From: CALLPQ01 sp964479275
GTDB taxonomy: Bacteria; Pseudomonadota; Alphaproteobacteria; Caulobacterales; Parvularculaceae
Direction of reading: 5' to 3'
Assembly (NCBI GenBank): GCA_964479275.1
Contig: CAYZLR010000003.1
Span: forward strand, 29,908-93,907
DNA length: 64,000 nucleotides
The notes below the pieces were generated by a model, which made no database searches, had not been told where the DNA came from, and saw only the letters and a program-made list of their open reading frames with translations. A program made the position numbers and the translations under genes. Shown piece after piece: positions 37,230 to 44,875 of the stretch (within the stretch, counting starts at the first letter, position 1; each line of letters opens with the position of its first letter).

Positions 37230-37265
37230 AAAACGCGCACATGGTATCAACCATGTGCGCGTTTT
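37230..37265. terminator. Strong terminator after the M16 protease gene
   Basis: A perfect 15-bp stem, AAAACGCGCACATGG with CCATGTGCGCGTTTT, encloses a 6-base loop and is followed by ACTTTT. The A-rich left foot and T-rich right foot allow function in both directions. Confidence 0.88.
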
Positions 37266-37336
37266 ACTTTTCCTAGCGAATAAAACCGGGCATACTAGTC
37301 AAGTTCAACTCAATCAGCCTGATGCAGGACTATCGA

Positions 37337-38398
37337 ATGGCCAACTCTCCAGATCAAAATTTTACCGGAACCACGCAAACTCCAGAACATTTGGCGTTTG
37401 ATGAAGGGGCTCTGGAAAAATATATGCTAGACAATGTCGAGGGATATAAAGGGCCTTTGACGGTCGAAAAATTTAAAGGAGGGCAATCAAACCCGACCTA
37501 CTTAATTAGCACACCGACAAAAAAATATGTATTGCGGCGTAAGCCTCCTGGAAAATTATTGCCATCGGCTCATGCTGTGGATCGGGAATATAAAGTGATG
37601 ACGGCGTTGCGCGGCCAAAATTTTCCAGTCCCGAAAACATACGCATTATGTGAAGATCCGCATGTTATCGGCACGGCGTTTTTTGTTATGGATTGTGTTG
37701 AGGGGCGTATTTTGTGGGATGGGCGGCTGCCTGAATGCGATAAAAGTGAGCGCTCTGCTGTTTATAATGCGATGGTTGATGTGTTGGCAGACCTTCACCA
37801 AGTAGATATTGCTAAAGCCAGGCTCGATGATTTTGGTAAGCATGGAGACTATTTTGCGCGGCAAATCGCACGCTGGTCGCGCCAATATCGCGATAGTGAA
37901 ACCGAAACTATTGAACCCATGGATGCACTGATAAAATGGTTACCTGAAAATATTCCTAATGGAGATGAAACAACACTGGTTCACGGCGATTTTCGTCTTG
38001 ATAATATGATACTGGATACGAACAGACCTGTTGTCAGGGCGGTGCTCGATTGGGAATTGTCAACATTAGGTCATCCGCTAGCGGATTTTACCTATTTCTT
38101 AATGGCGTGGCATTTTCCAGCAGAAGTGCGTGGTGGGCTAGCTGGTCAAGATTTATCTGCTCTTGGTATTCCAACCCTTGAAGAGATGATCACTCGTTAT
38201 GCAGAGCGCACAGGTCGGGGCCAAATAAGCGATCTCAATTTTTGCCTCGCCTATAACATGTTCCGTCTCGCCGCAATTGTTCAAGGCGTATACAAACGAG
38301 GTCTGCAGGGGAATGCCTCGTCTAAAGAGTCTTTGAAAACCAAAGATCAAATCCCGTCATTGGCCGCATTAGGGTGGTTTTACGCACAAAAAACTTAA
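37337..38398 (+). CDS. APH-type phosphotransferase (ACAD10/11-like kinase family)
   Basis: A 353-residue kinase-fold protein of the aminoglycoside-phosphotransferase superfamily. The nucleotide region FKGGQSNPTYLIST is near residue 45, the catalytic loop is LVHGDFRLDNMILD with Asp and Asn, and the metal motif is AVLDWELSTLGHPLADFTYF. It belongs to the subgroup related to the kinase domain of ACAD10/11, often linked to acyl-CoA dehydrogenases and hydroxyacyl phosphorylation in fatty-acid breakdown rather than to drug resistance. No acyl-CoA dehydrogenase is adjacent here. The frame opens at 37322; the ATG at 37337 has AGGA seven bases upstream and is preferred. Confidence 0.85.
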   Translation: MANSPDQNFTGTTQTPEHLAFDEGALEKYMLDNVEGYKGPLTVEKFKGGQSNPTYLISTPTKKYVLRRKPPGKLLPSAHAVDREYKVMTALRGQNFPVPKTYALCEDPHVIGTAFFVMDCVEGRILWDGRLPECDKSERSAVYNAMVDVLADLHQVDIAKARLDDFGKHGDYFARQIARWSRQYRDSETETIEPMDALIKWLPENIPNGDETTLVHGDFRLDNMILDTNRPVVRAVLDWELSTLGHPLADFTYFLMAWHFPAEVRGGLAGQDLSALGIPTLEEMITRYAERTGRGQISDLNFCLAYNMFRLAAIVQGVYKRGLQGNASSKESLKTKDQIPSLAALGWFYAQKT

Positions 38399-38452
38399 CG
38401 CCCTTTGGGGTGTGACGTGGATGATTTGTTCCTTCTCGACGGGCTTTTTTTT
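38399..38452 (+). terminator. Possible terminator after the phosphotransferase gene
   Basis: GCCC just after the stop can pair with GGGC at 38441-38444, which is followed by eight T residues. The loop is long, so the stem is weak; the T-run is the better evidence. Confidence 0.4.
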
Positions 38453-38634
38453 GCGCTATAAAGGGTGAAAGCACTAAAACTTTATGCCTCAGTGGTTTTT
38501 AGACAGGTATATGTCGTAACGCTTCGTCGCAAATTTTTTCGTTTTGACCGATTATTGTTAGTCTTTTCAAAGGCCTTGATTGACAATTGCATGATCTTGC
38601 TGGATTTTGTTCCGGTTAGGTAAGGGGCTTATCC

Positions 38635-39525
38635 ATGTTAAAAATCTCAAATCTGTCTCATATATACGGCAATGGTGTGCGGGCATTGAATAATGTCTCT
38701 CTTGAAGTTCCAAAGGGCATGTTTGGTTTGTTGGGGCCGAATGGCGCGGGAAAATCTTCATTGATGCGTTGCCTAGCGGCTTTACAAAAGCCGACCAAAG
38801 GGGAAATCCATTTTGGCGATATCAATGTCCTCACTGAGCCCGATGCTCTACGTCAATCGTTAGGTTATTTGCCGCAAGATTTTGGTGTTTATCCCCGAAT
38901 ATCAGCTTTAGCGATGTTGGATCACATTGCGGTTTTAAAAGGTGTAACCAATAAGCGTGAGCGCAATGCTCTCGTTGAGGAATTGCTTCGTCAGGTTAAT
39001 CTATATGATATGCGCAAAAAATCATTAGCTGGATATTCAGGTGGCATGCGCCAACGATTTGGGGTTGCACAGGCTTTAATTGGAAACCCTGAATTGATTA
39101 TCGTTGATGAACCAACGGCTGGCCTTGATCCACAGGAACGGAACCGGTTTCACAATTTGTTATCCGAGATTGGAGAAAATGTCGTGGTTTTATTATCGAC
39201 CCATATTGTTTCCGATGTTTCCGATCTATGCCCACAAATGGCGATTATTGCGGCAGGTGAAATTGTTAGTAAGGGAGCGCCGGTTGATTTGGTGGCAGAA
39301 CTAGCCGGTAAGGTTTGGGAGAAAAGAATAAACAAAGGGGAAATAGAAACCTATCGTGCTAAATATAATCTTTTATCAGCGCGTCTAATCACCGGTAAAA
39401 CGGTCATTCGTATTTATTCAGAAGATGACCCTGGAGAAGGTTTTGAAAGCGCCGCTGCAGATCTGGAAGATGTTTATTTCCGAAAAATTTTCGCGGGCGA
39501 TAAGCCAGCAACGCAGGCTGCGTAA
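38635..39525 (+). CDS. ABC transporter ATP-binding protein (ABC-2 type)
   Basis: A 296-residue ATPase with Walker A GLLGPNGAGKSSLMRC (residues 32-47), the signature loop LAGYSGGMRQRFGVAQAL, Walker B LIIVDEPTAGLDPQER and a switch His in LLSTHIVSDV. The C-terminal ~75 residues form an extension typical of ATPases that pair with ABC-2 permeases. AAGGGG lies seven bases before the ATG. The next gene, 23 bases downstream, is an ABC-2 permease fused to an M1 peptidase and must be its partner. The transported substrate is unknown; a peptide or protein is plausible because of the peptidase. Confidence 0.93.
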   Translation: MLKISNLSHIYGNGVRALNNVSLEVPKGMFGLLGPNGAGKSSLMRCLAALQKPTKGEIHFGDINVLTEPDALRQSLGYLPQDFGVYPRISALAMLDHIAVLKGVTNKRERNALVEELLRQVNLYDMRKKSLAGYSGGMRQRFGVAQALIGNPELIIVDEPTAGLDPQERNRFHNLLSEIGENVVVLLSTHIVSDVSDLCPQMAIIAAGEIVSKGAPVDLVAELAGKVWEKRINKGEIETYRAKYNLLSARLITGKTVIRIYSEDDPGEGFESAAADLEDVYFRKIFAGDKPATQAA

Positions 39526-39548
39526 TCATTCACCAAGAGGGTTAAACT

Positions 39549-42500
39549 ATGTTCGGCAGAGTTGCGCGTTTTGAATTTGCCTATCAGGTCAAATCTCCCG
39601 CATATATCGTTATTTTTTCAATGTTTTTCCTGCTCACCTACGGGGCGGTTTCAACCGAGCAAATTACGATTGGCGGCGGCGGGAATACGAATATTAATTC
39701 TCCATTTGCGATTTCGCAAACCGGATTTATTATGAGCCTGTTCGGGCTGTTTATACCAACGGCTTTGTTGTCGAATACGATTTTAAGAGATTCGTCTCAC
39801 AAGATGGATGGAGTTTTATTCTCGACACCTATTAATAAGTTTGACTATTTGATTGGTCGTTTTACGGGCGGATTTCTCGCCGTTCTTCTCGCTTTTACGA
39901 GCGTTCCCATCGGTATGTTTGTTGGCAGTCTGATGCCATGGATTGATCCCGAAACATTGGGCCCCAATCGTTTGCATCATTACCTTTATATGTTATTTGT
40001 GATTGGCATGCCCAATTTGTTGATTACCGGCATGATCATGTACACGGTCGCAAATGTAACACGCTCCACGCTTATGACCTATCTTGCGCTGGTGACGTTT
40101 CTTGTTGGCTATGCGGCTTCACAAGCGGCCCTGCAAGACCCAGATTTGCGGACGTTCGCGGCTCTTGCCGATCCCTTTGGCTTTGGTGGATGGTCAATCG
40201 AAACACGAAATTGGACGAGCTTTGAACGAAATGAATTGCTTGCCCCAGTACGCGGGTTGTTTTTACAAAACCGATTGTTGTGGATGGGGATCAGTATAGG
40301 ATTACTGATTTTAAATTATTTCATTTTCTCATTTCGAAGCCCAGGTAAATCAGGGCGTAAGAAAAAAACGCTAGCGATGCCGCAAAGCCGCTTCATTCCC
40401 ACAGAAATAAATTTGCCAACAGTGACTCGTGATTTTTCTGCCAAAACGCAGCGCAAACAGTTTTGGGCGCGTACAGGTTTCGAAATGCGTAGCGTCTTTA
40501 TGAGCGTAACATTTTGGATCTTGTTGATATTAGGTGTGTTTAACACGGTTTCAGCGCTGATTTTTCCCAATGAAGTTTTTGGAACGCCGACCTTACCCGT
40601 GACACGTGATATTATTTTGCAAGTTGTTGGCGCTTTTGGGATTGTTCCGGTGATTGTTATTGCTTTTTACGCCGGTGATTTAGTGTGGCGTGATCGCGGG
40701 GTCAAATTACACGAAATTATCGACTCAACGCCAACGCCAAGCTGGGCCTTCTTTTTTCCTAAATTACTCGCCGTGTCCCTCGTGCTCCTATTGCTGATGG
40801 TAGTTGCATCTATAACCGGAATGGTGATGCAACTTGTTCGTGGGTATACAAACCTTGAGCCAGCACAATATGCCATGAGGCTATTGTATTTATTCGGCTG
40901 GCCATTAATTCTTACTGCTGTGCTCGCCTTTTTTCTTCAGGTTCTTTTTAACAATAAGTATCTCGGCTATCTTGGTCTTCTCATTTATTTCATTGGCAGC
41001 ATTATTTTTGCCCAAATCGGATTTGAACATAATTTATATAATTTTGCCAGTTCACCCATCGTTCCTTATTCTGATTTAAATGGCTATGGTCATTTTCTAA
41101 CCAATAATTCTTGGTTTAATGCGTATTGGACTACGGTTTCTATTGTTCTTATCGTCTTGACATATTTGTTGTGGAATCGCGGAGCGTTAACATCAATATT
41201 CAAACGGTTAGTCTATCTGCCCAGTTCCATAAGAGGAATAACGGGCCCAGTATTGGCGATATCCGTGATAGCATCTCTCGGTTTGGGGGGATGGATCTAT
41301 TATAATACCAATATTGTAAATGAGTATCGCACCACAAAAGATAACGAAAAAATTGCTGTTGCTTATGAGGAAAAATATAAACCCTTAGTGGATGCTCTGC
41401 AGCCAAAAATCGTTGATGTGAATGTGGATGTTGCGATTTATCCAAAGACCCGCCAGGTGAAAACGAATGGCGTTTTTATTCTCGAGAACAAAACGGCAGA
41501 ACCGATTAATCGTATTCATCTTGAATATTCCAGTGGTCTAAAGGTTCTCACTCAAGAGATTGAGGGGGCGGTAGTTGACAATGAGAATTCGGATGCAAAA
41601 CAAAACATCTATTTCTTTGATCTTTCTGATGCCATGCAACCGGGGGAGCGCCTGCAACTTCAATTCGAAACAGAGATATCTTCTCGTGGCTTCAAAAATT
41701 CAAATGGCGGCACGGATTTTACCGTCGTAGGAAATGGAACCTTTATCAATAATAGCGATGTCTTTCCAAGTGTTGGGTATCAAGAAGCACGCATATTAAG
41801 AGATCGAAACACGCGTCGTCGTTATGGATTGGAGCCAGTGGAGCGTGTTGCCAAACTTGAAGATGTCGCTTCTCATAACAGGAATTATCTAACTGCTGAC
41901 TCAGATTACGTGAATTTTGAAGCGACTGTTTCGACTGATGGGGAACAGATTGCTATAGCGCCGGGTTATCTTGAGCGAGAATGGTCGGAAAATAATAGAC
42001 GATATTTTCACTATAAAATGGATGTGCCAATTTTGAATTTCTTCTCGTTTCAGTCCGCCGATTATACGGTAAAAGAAGGGCAGTGGAACGATGTCGATAT
42101 TCAGATTTTTTATCATAAGCCTCATGACTTTAATGTTGACCGGATGGTTGAAGCAACCCAGGCATCTCTGGAGTATTTTTCCAAAAACTTTAGTCCTTAT
42201 CAATATCGTCAATTGCGCATCATTGAGTTTCCCTACCGCTCATTTGCCCAGGCTTTTCCAAATACTGTTCCTTTTTCGGAAAACATTGGATTTATTCTTG
42301 ATACGTCTGATCCTGAACGCGTTGACTCGGCATTCTTTGTGACATCTCATGAAGTTGCGCACCAGTGGTGGGCCCATCAGGTCATGGGCGCCGCTGTACA
42401 AGGGGGAACAATGTTAGTGGAAACCTTTGCGCAATATTCTGCTTTTATGGCCATTGAGAAAGAATTTGGCTCTGAACATGTGCGAGATTTTCTGAAACTG

Positions 42501-43133
42501 GAACTGGATCGCTACCTTTCGGCACGTGGCGGCGAAAGACTGGAAGAGTTACCTTTATACAGGGTCGAGAACCAACAATATATTCATTATAGTAAGGGTG
42601 CATTAAGCATGTATGCGCTCAAAGATTATGTTGGTGAGGAAGTCGTCAATCGTTCGCTGGCACGCTTGATTGATCTTCGCGCATATCAATCCAGACCTTA
42701 TGCAACGACTTTGGATTTTTTGAAAATTCTCAAAGAAGAGGCTGGCCCTGAGCATGATGGATTGATTGCAGATCTTTTTGAAAAAATCACTATCTTTGAT
42801 TTAGAAGCAGAGGATGCAAAAATTGAAGAACGTGATGATGGAAAATTCGATGTAACACTGACCTATAAAGCGAAAAAATTCTATGCAGATGGCGAGGGAC
42901 GTGAAACTGAAGCTGATATATATATCCCGATTGATATCGGCGTATTTTTGAAAAGCCCTGCGGATGGGAAGTTTTCCAAAGATGATGTTCTCTACCTCGC
43001 GAAGCATAAAATTGATCCGTCTAACCCTGTGATTACAATTACGGTTGATCAAAAGCCAGGTTATGCGGGGATTGATCCGTATGTGAAGTTGGTGGACCGT
43101 GATGCAGATAACAATGTTAAGCGAATAAATTAA
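39549..43133 (+). CDS. ABC-2 permease fused to an M1-family aminopeptidase domain
   Basis: An 1194-residue fusion. The first ~580 residues contain about twelve hydrophobic segments in two ABC-2-like sets (residues 18-265 and 315-580). The remainder is a periplasmic M1 metallopeptidase: zinc motif HEVAHQWW near residue 933, third ligand in MLVETFAQYSAF, and FSENIGF where most M1 enzymes have GxMEN. The spacing between HExxH and the third glutamate is 19 rather than the classical 18, which I believe is usual for this fusion family. GAGGG precedes the ATG. With the ATPase upstream it would couple transport or extraction to cleavage of peptides at the membrane. The physiological substrate is unknown. 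Confidence 0.92.
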   Translation: MFGRVARFEFAYQVKSPAYIVIFSMFFLLTYGAVSTEQITIGGGGNTNINSPFAISQTGFIMSLFGLFIPTALLSNTILRDSSHKMDGVLFSTPINKFDYLIGRFTGGFLAVLLAFTSVPIGMFVGSLMPWIDPETLGPNRLHHYLYMLFVIGMPNLLITGMIMYTVANVTRSTLMTYLALVTFLVGYAASQAALQDPDLRTFAALADPFGFGGWSIETRNWTSFERNELLAPVRGLFLQNRLLWMGISIGLLILNYFIFSFRSPGKSGRKKKTLAMPQSRFIPTEINLPTVTRDFSAKTQRKQFWARTGFEMRSVFMSVTFWILLILGVFNTVSALIFPNEVFGTPTLPVTRDIILQVVGAFGIVPVIVIAFYAGDLVWRDRGVKLHEIIDSTPTPSWAFFFPKLLAVSLVLLLLMVVASITGMVMQLVRGYTNLEPAQYAMRLLYLFGWPLILTAVLAFFLQVLFNNKYLGYLGLLIYFIGSIIFAQIGFEHNLYNFASSPIVPYSDLNGYGHFLTNNSWFNAYWTTVSIVLIVLTYLLWNRGALTSIFKRLVYLPSSIRGITGPVLAISVIASLGLGGWIYYNTNIVNEYRTTKDNEKIAVAYEEKYKPLVDALQPKIVDVNVDVAIYPKTRQVKTNGVFILENKTAEPINRIHLEYSSGLKVLTQEIEGAVVDNENSDAKQNIYFFDLSDAMQPGERLQLQFETEISSRGFKNSNGGTDFTVVGNGTFINNSDVFPSVGYQEARILRDRNTRRRYGLEPVERVAKLEDVASHNRNYLTADSDYVNFEATVSTDGEQIAIAPGYLEREWSENNRRYFHYKMDVPILNFFSFQSADYTVKEGQWNDVDIQIFYHKPHDFNVDRMVEATQASLEYFSKNFSPYQYRQLRIIEFPYRSFAQAFPNTVPFSENIGFILDTSDPERVDSAFFVTSHEVAHQWWAHQVMGAAVQGGTMLVETFAQYSAFMAIEKEFGSEHVRDFLKLELDRYLSARGGERLEELPLYRVENQQYIHYSKGALSMYALKDYVGEEVVNRSLARLIDLRAYQSRPYATTLDFLKILKEEAGPEHDGLIADLFEKITIFDLEAEDAKIEERDDGKFDVTLTYKAKKFYADGEGRETEADIYIPIDIGVFLKSPADGKFSKDDVLYLAKHKIDPSNPVITITVDQKPGYAGIDPYVKLVDRDADNNVKRIN

Positions 43134-43138
43134 AACAT

Positions 43139-43179
43139 ATTGCGTGTTTGTGGGAACCGGTTGAAATGCAATAAATGCG
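43139..43179. repeat. 41-bp intergenic repeat, copy A
   Basis: ATTGCGTGTTTGTGGGAACC and the following 21 bases match copy B (63437-63477) at 35 of 41 positions without gaps, and copy C (57611-57650) at 29 of 40. The copy begins six bases after the stop codon of the ABC/M1 gene. Confidence 0.85.
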
Positions 43180-43200
43180 CAAAAAGAAACACTTAAAGTG

Positions 43201-43227
43201 CCTCCATTGCAAATTGTAGCAAGGAGG
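43201..43227. terminator. Hairpin downstream of the ABC/M1 gene
   Basis: CCTCC-A-TTGC pairs with GCAA-GGAGG around an 8-base loop, nine pairs with one bulge. The following sequence (TGCCTTAAGCTACTGTTTT) has only a distant T-run. Confidence 0.45.
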
Positions 43228-43304
43228 TGCCTTAAGCTACTGTTTTATTGCGTTTGCGGATGCTCAACCGATCGGCACTTGACCTGAAAATATTTTGGAA
43301 TATG

Positions 43305-43328
43305 GGTTGATGGTTCCCTCCATCAACC
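43305..43328. terminator. Perfect 9-bp hairpin between convergent genes
   Basis: GGTTGATGG and CCATCAACC enclose TTCCCT. No strong T-run follows on either strand. It may assist the adjacent bidirectional terminator. Confidence 0.4.
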
Positions 43329-43348
43329 GTGCAAAAATGCGTCAAAAT

Positions 43349-43384
43349 AAAAAATTAGAGTCAATCAATGCGTCTCTATTTTTT
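43349..43384. terminator. Bidirectional terminator between the ABC/M1 gene and infC
   Basis: AAAAAAT-T-AGAG pairs with CTCTATTTTTT (one bulge, 13-base loop). The A-run and T-run at the feet suit termination from both directions, as expected between convergent genes. Confidence 0.7.
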
Positions 43385-43411
43385 AGCCAACATCAGAACA
43401 GGTCATCACGT

Positions 43412-43951
43412 TTATCGCGGTGCGATGACCATCATCATTTGACGGCCTTCCAGTCTTGGATGAAGCTCAACTTTTGTCGTTTCTTCAAAATCACTTTTGA
43501 CCCGTTGTAAAAGTTCCATGCCGCGTTCCTGGTGCGCCATTTCTCGCCCTTTAAAGCGTAACGTAACTTTTACTTTGTCGCCGCTTTCGAGGAAGCGTTT
43601 GATGGCCCGGCTTTTGACCTCATAATCATGCTGATCAATATTGGGGCGCATTTTTATTTCTTTAATATCAACAACTTTTTGTTTCTTTTTGGCTTCCGCC
43701 TTTTTCTTTTGCTGTTGATATTTGTATTTTCCATAATCAAGAATTTTACAAACGGGAGGTTGCGTATTGGGCGATACTTCGACCAGATCGAGACCAGCCT
43801 CGACTGCCATCGTCAATGCTTCATCAGTCGCAACAACACCACGTTTTTCGCCGGCGTCGTCGATCAACAGAACCTGTGGAACGGTGATTTCTTCGTTCAT
43901 TCTGGGGCCGTCAGATTTAGAGGGCGGGGCATTTAGCGGTCTGCGAACGAT
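43412..43951 (-). CDS. infC: Translation initiation factor IF-3, start at ATC
   Basis: IF-3 binds the 30S subunit and checks start-codon and initiator-tRNA pairing. The N-domain (NEEITVPQVLLIDDAGEKRG, then VCKILDYGKYKYQQQKK), the basic linker and the C-domain (FKGREMAHQERGMELLQR) are all present. The first ATG, at 43900, would remove the conserved leader; extending upstream gives VRRPLNAPPSKSDGPR before MNEEI, matching the usual RRPxNAPP...GPRINEEI start of alphaproteobacterial IF-3. That extension begins at an ATC codon (43951-43949) with AGGAG eight bases upstream and no ATG, GTG or TTG there. Rare start codons in infC allow IF-3 to repress its own translation. The protein is then 179 residues. 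rpmI and rplT are not adjacent. Confidence 0.92.
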   Translation of the reverse strand: MVRRPLNAPPSKSDGPRMNEEITVPQVLLIDDAGEKRGVVATDEALTMAVEAGLDLVEVSPNTQPPVCKILDYGKYKYQQQKKKAEAKKKQKVVDIKEIKMRPNIDQHDYEVKSRAIKRFLESGDKVKVTLRFKGREMAHQERGMELLQRVKSDFEETTKVELHPRLEGRQMMMVIAPR

Positions 43952-44131
43952 GGACGTTTCTCCTGTAAAAACTTCATGTCAGAATATTAAGAGTTAAATT
44001 GATTAACCAATTGGCATATATAGGCAAACTAATGGAGGAATCAATAACCATTCTTCTTCAGGTGCGCGAATTTACCTTGATTAGAAGCATTTGTGGTAAT
44101 TCGATCCCAATTTGCCTATTTTACCATATAA

Positions 44132-44722
44132 TTATTCAATACGGCATGCTTCATCAAAGCTAAAACGTGGTAAGCGGGGGAACAGGTTTTCATCGGTTCC
44201 ATGACCAATATTGCATAAGAAATTAGACTTGATGTTGGTGCCTTGGAAAAAGGTTTCATCCACTTTTGCATTATCAAACCCAGACATCGGTCCGCAATCA
44301 AAGCCAAGAGCTCTCGCGGCGATCATCAAATAGGCGCCTTGCAAACTGCCATTGCGAAATGCTGTTTCTTCTATAAGGGGTGCATTCCCCTCAAACCAGC
44401 TTTTTGCATCCGCGTGCGGAAAGAGTTTTGGCAAATGGTCTGCAAAATCGAGGTCATGACCAATGATTACGGTTAAAGGGGCCGACATTGTTTTATCAAT
44501 ATTACCTTCGCCAAGGCATGGTTTTAGCTTAGCGCGGGCTTCATCTGTATGAATGAATACAAAACGGCCCGGAGAGGCATTTGCTGAAGTTGGCGCCCAT
44601 TTGAGAAGGTCATAAATTGCATGGATATGGGTTGGGGATATGGGTTTATCCTCCCAGCCATTATGGGTGCGCGCATCTCGAAAGAGAATGCCGAGATCTT
44701 CATCAGATACAGTCTTAACCAT
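44132..44722 (-). CDS. rutE: Malonic semialdehyde reductase (nitroreductase family, RutE-like)
   Basis: A 196-residue FMN-dependent nitroreductase-fold protein of the RutE/YdfG-type malonic semialdehyde reductase group, which reduces malonic semialdehyde to 3-hydroxypropionate. Family segments are DLLKWAPTSANASPGRFVFI (flavin-binding), the APLTVIIGHD strand and ALGFDCGPMSGFDNAKVDETFF. No other pyrimidine-degradation (rut) gene is nearby, so the in vivo role may differ. It is followed by infC on the same strand and preceded, 153 bases away, by oligopeptidase B. Confidence 0.85.
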   Translation of the reverse strand: MVKTVSDEDLGILFRDARTHNGWEDKPISPTHIHAIYDLLKWAPTSANASPGRFVFIHTDEARAKLKPCLGEGNIDKTMSAPLTVIIGHDLDFADHLPKLFPHADAKSWFEGNAPLIEETAFRNGSLQGAYLMIAARALGFDCGPMSGFDNAKVDETFFQGTNIKSNFLCNIGHGTDENLFPRLPRFSFDEACRIE

Positions 44723-44875
44723 AGGGAGTCTTTCTTTTTCTCAATCCGTTCAATTGTTAATTTTGTGTTCACACTACCGGAGTCTCCTCTGGAGGAAAAC
44801 CTGTTCAGAGAAAATTTTTAAACTTTCTATCGTGCTCATGGGCGCGTTCGTAAAGCCATTTCAGTGGTGTGAGGA

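Noticed and set aside
37337..38398. Antibiotic-resistance aminoglycoside phosphotransferase
   Set aside because: The fold is shared, but its segments match the ACAD10/11-type subgroup, not known resistance enzymes.
40599..40616. CACGTGA sequence resembling a parS core
   Set aside because: Only the central bases match; the outer palindrome arms are absent.
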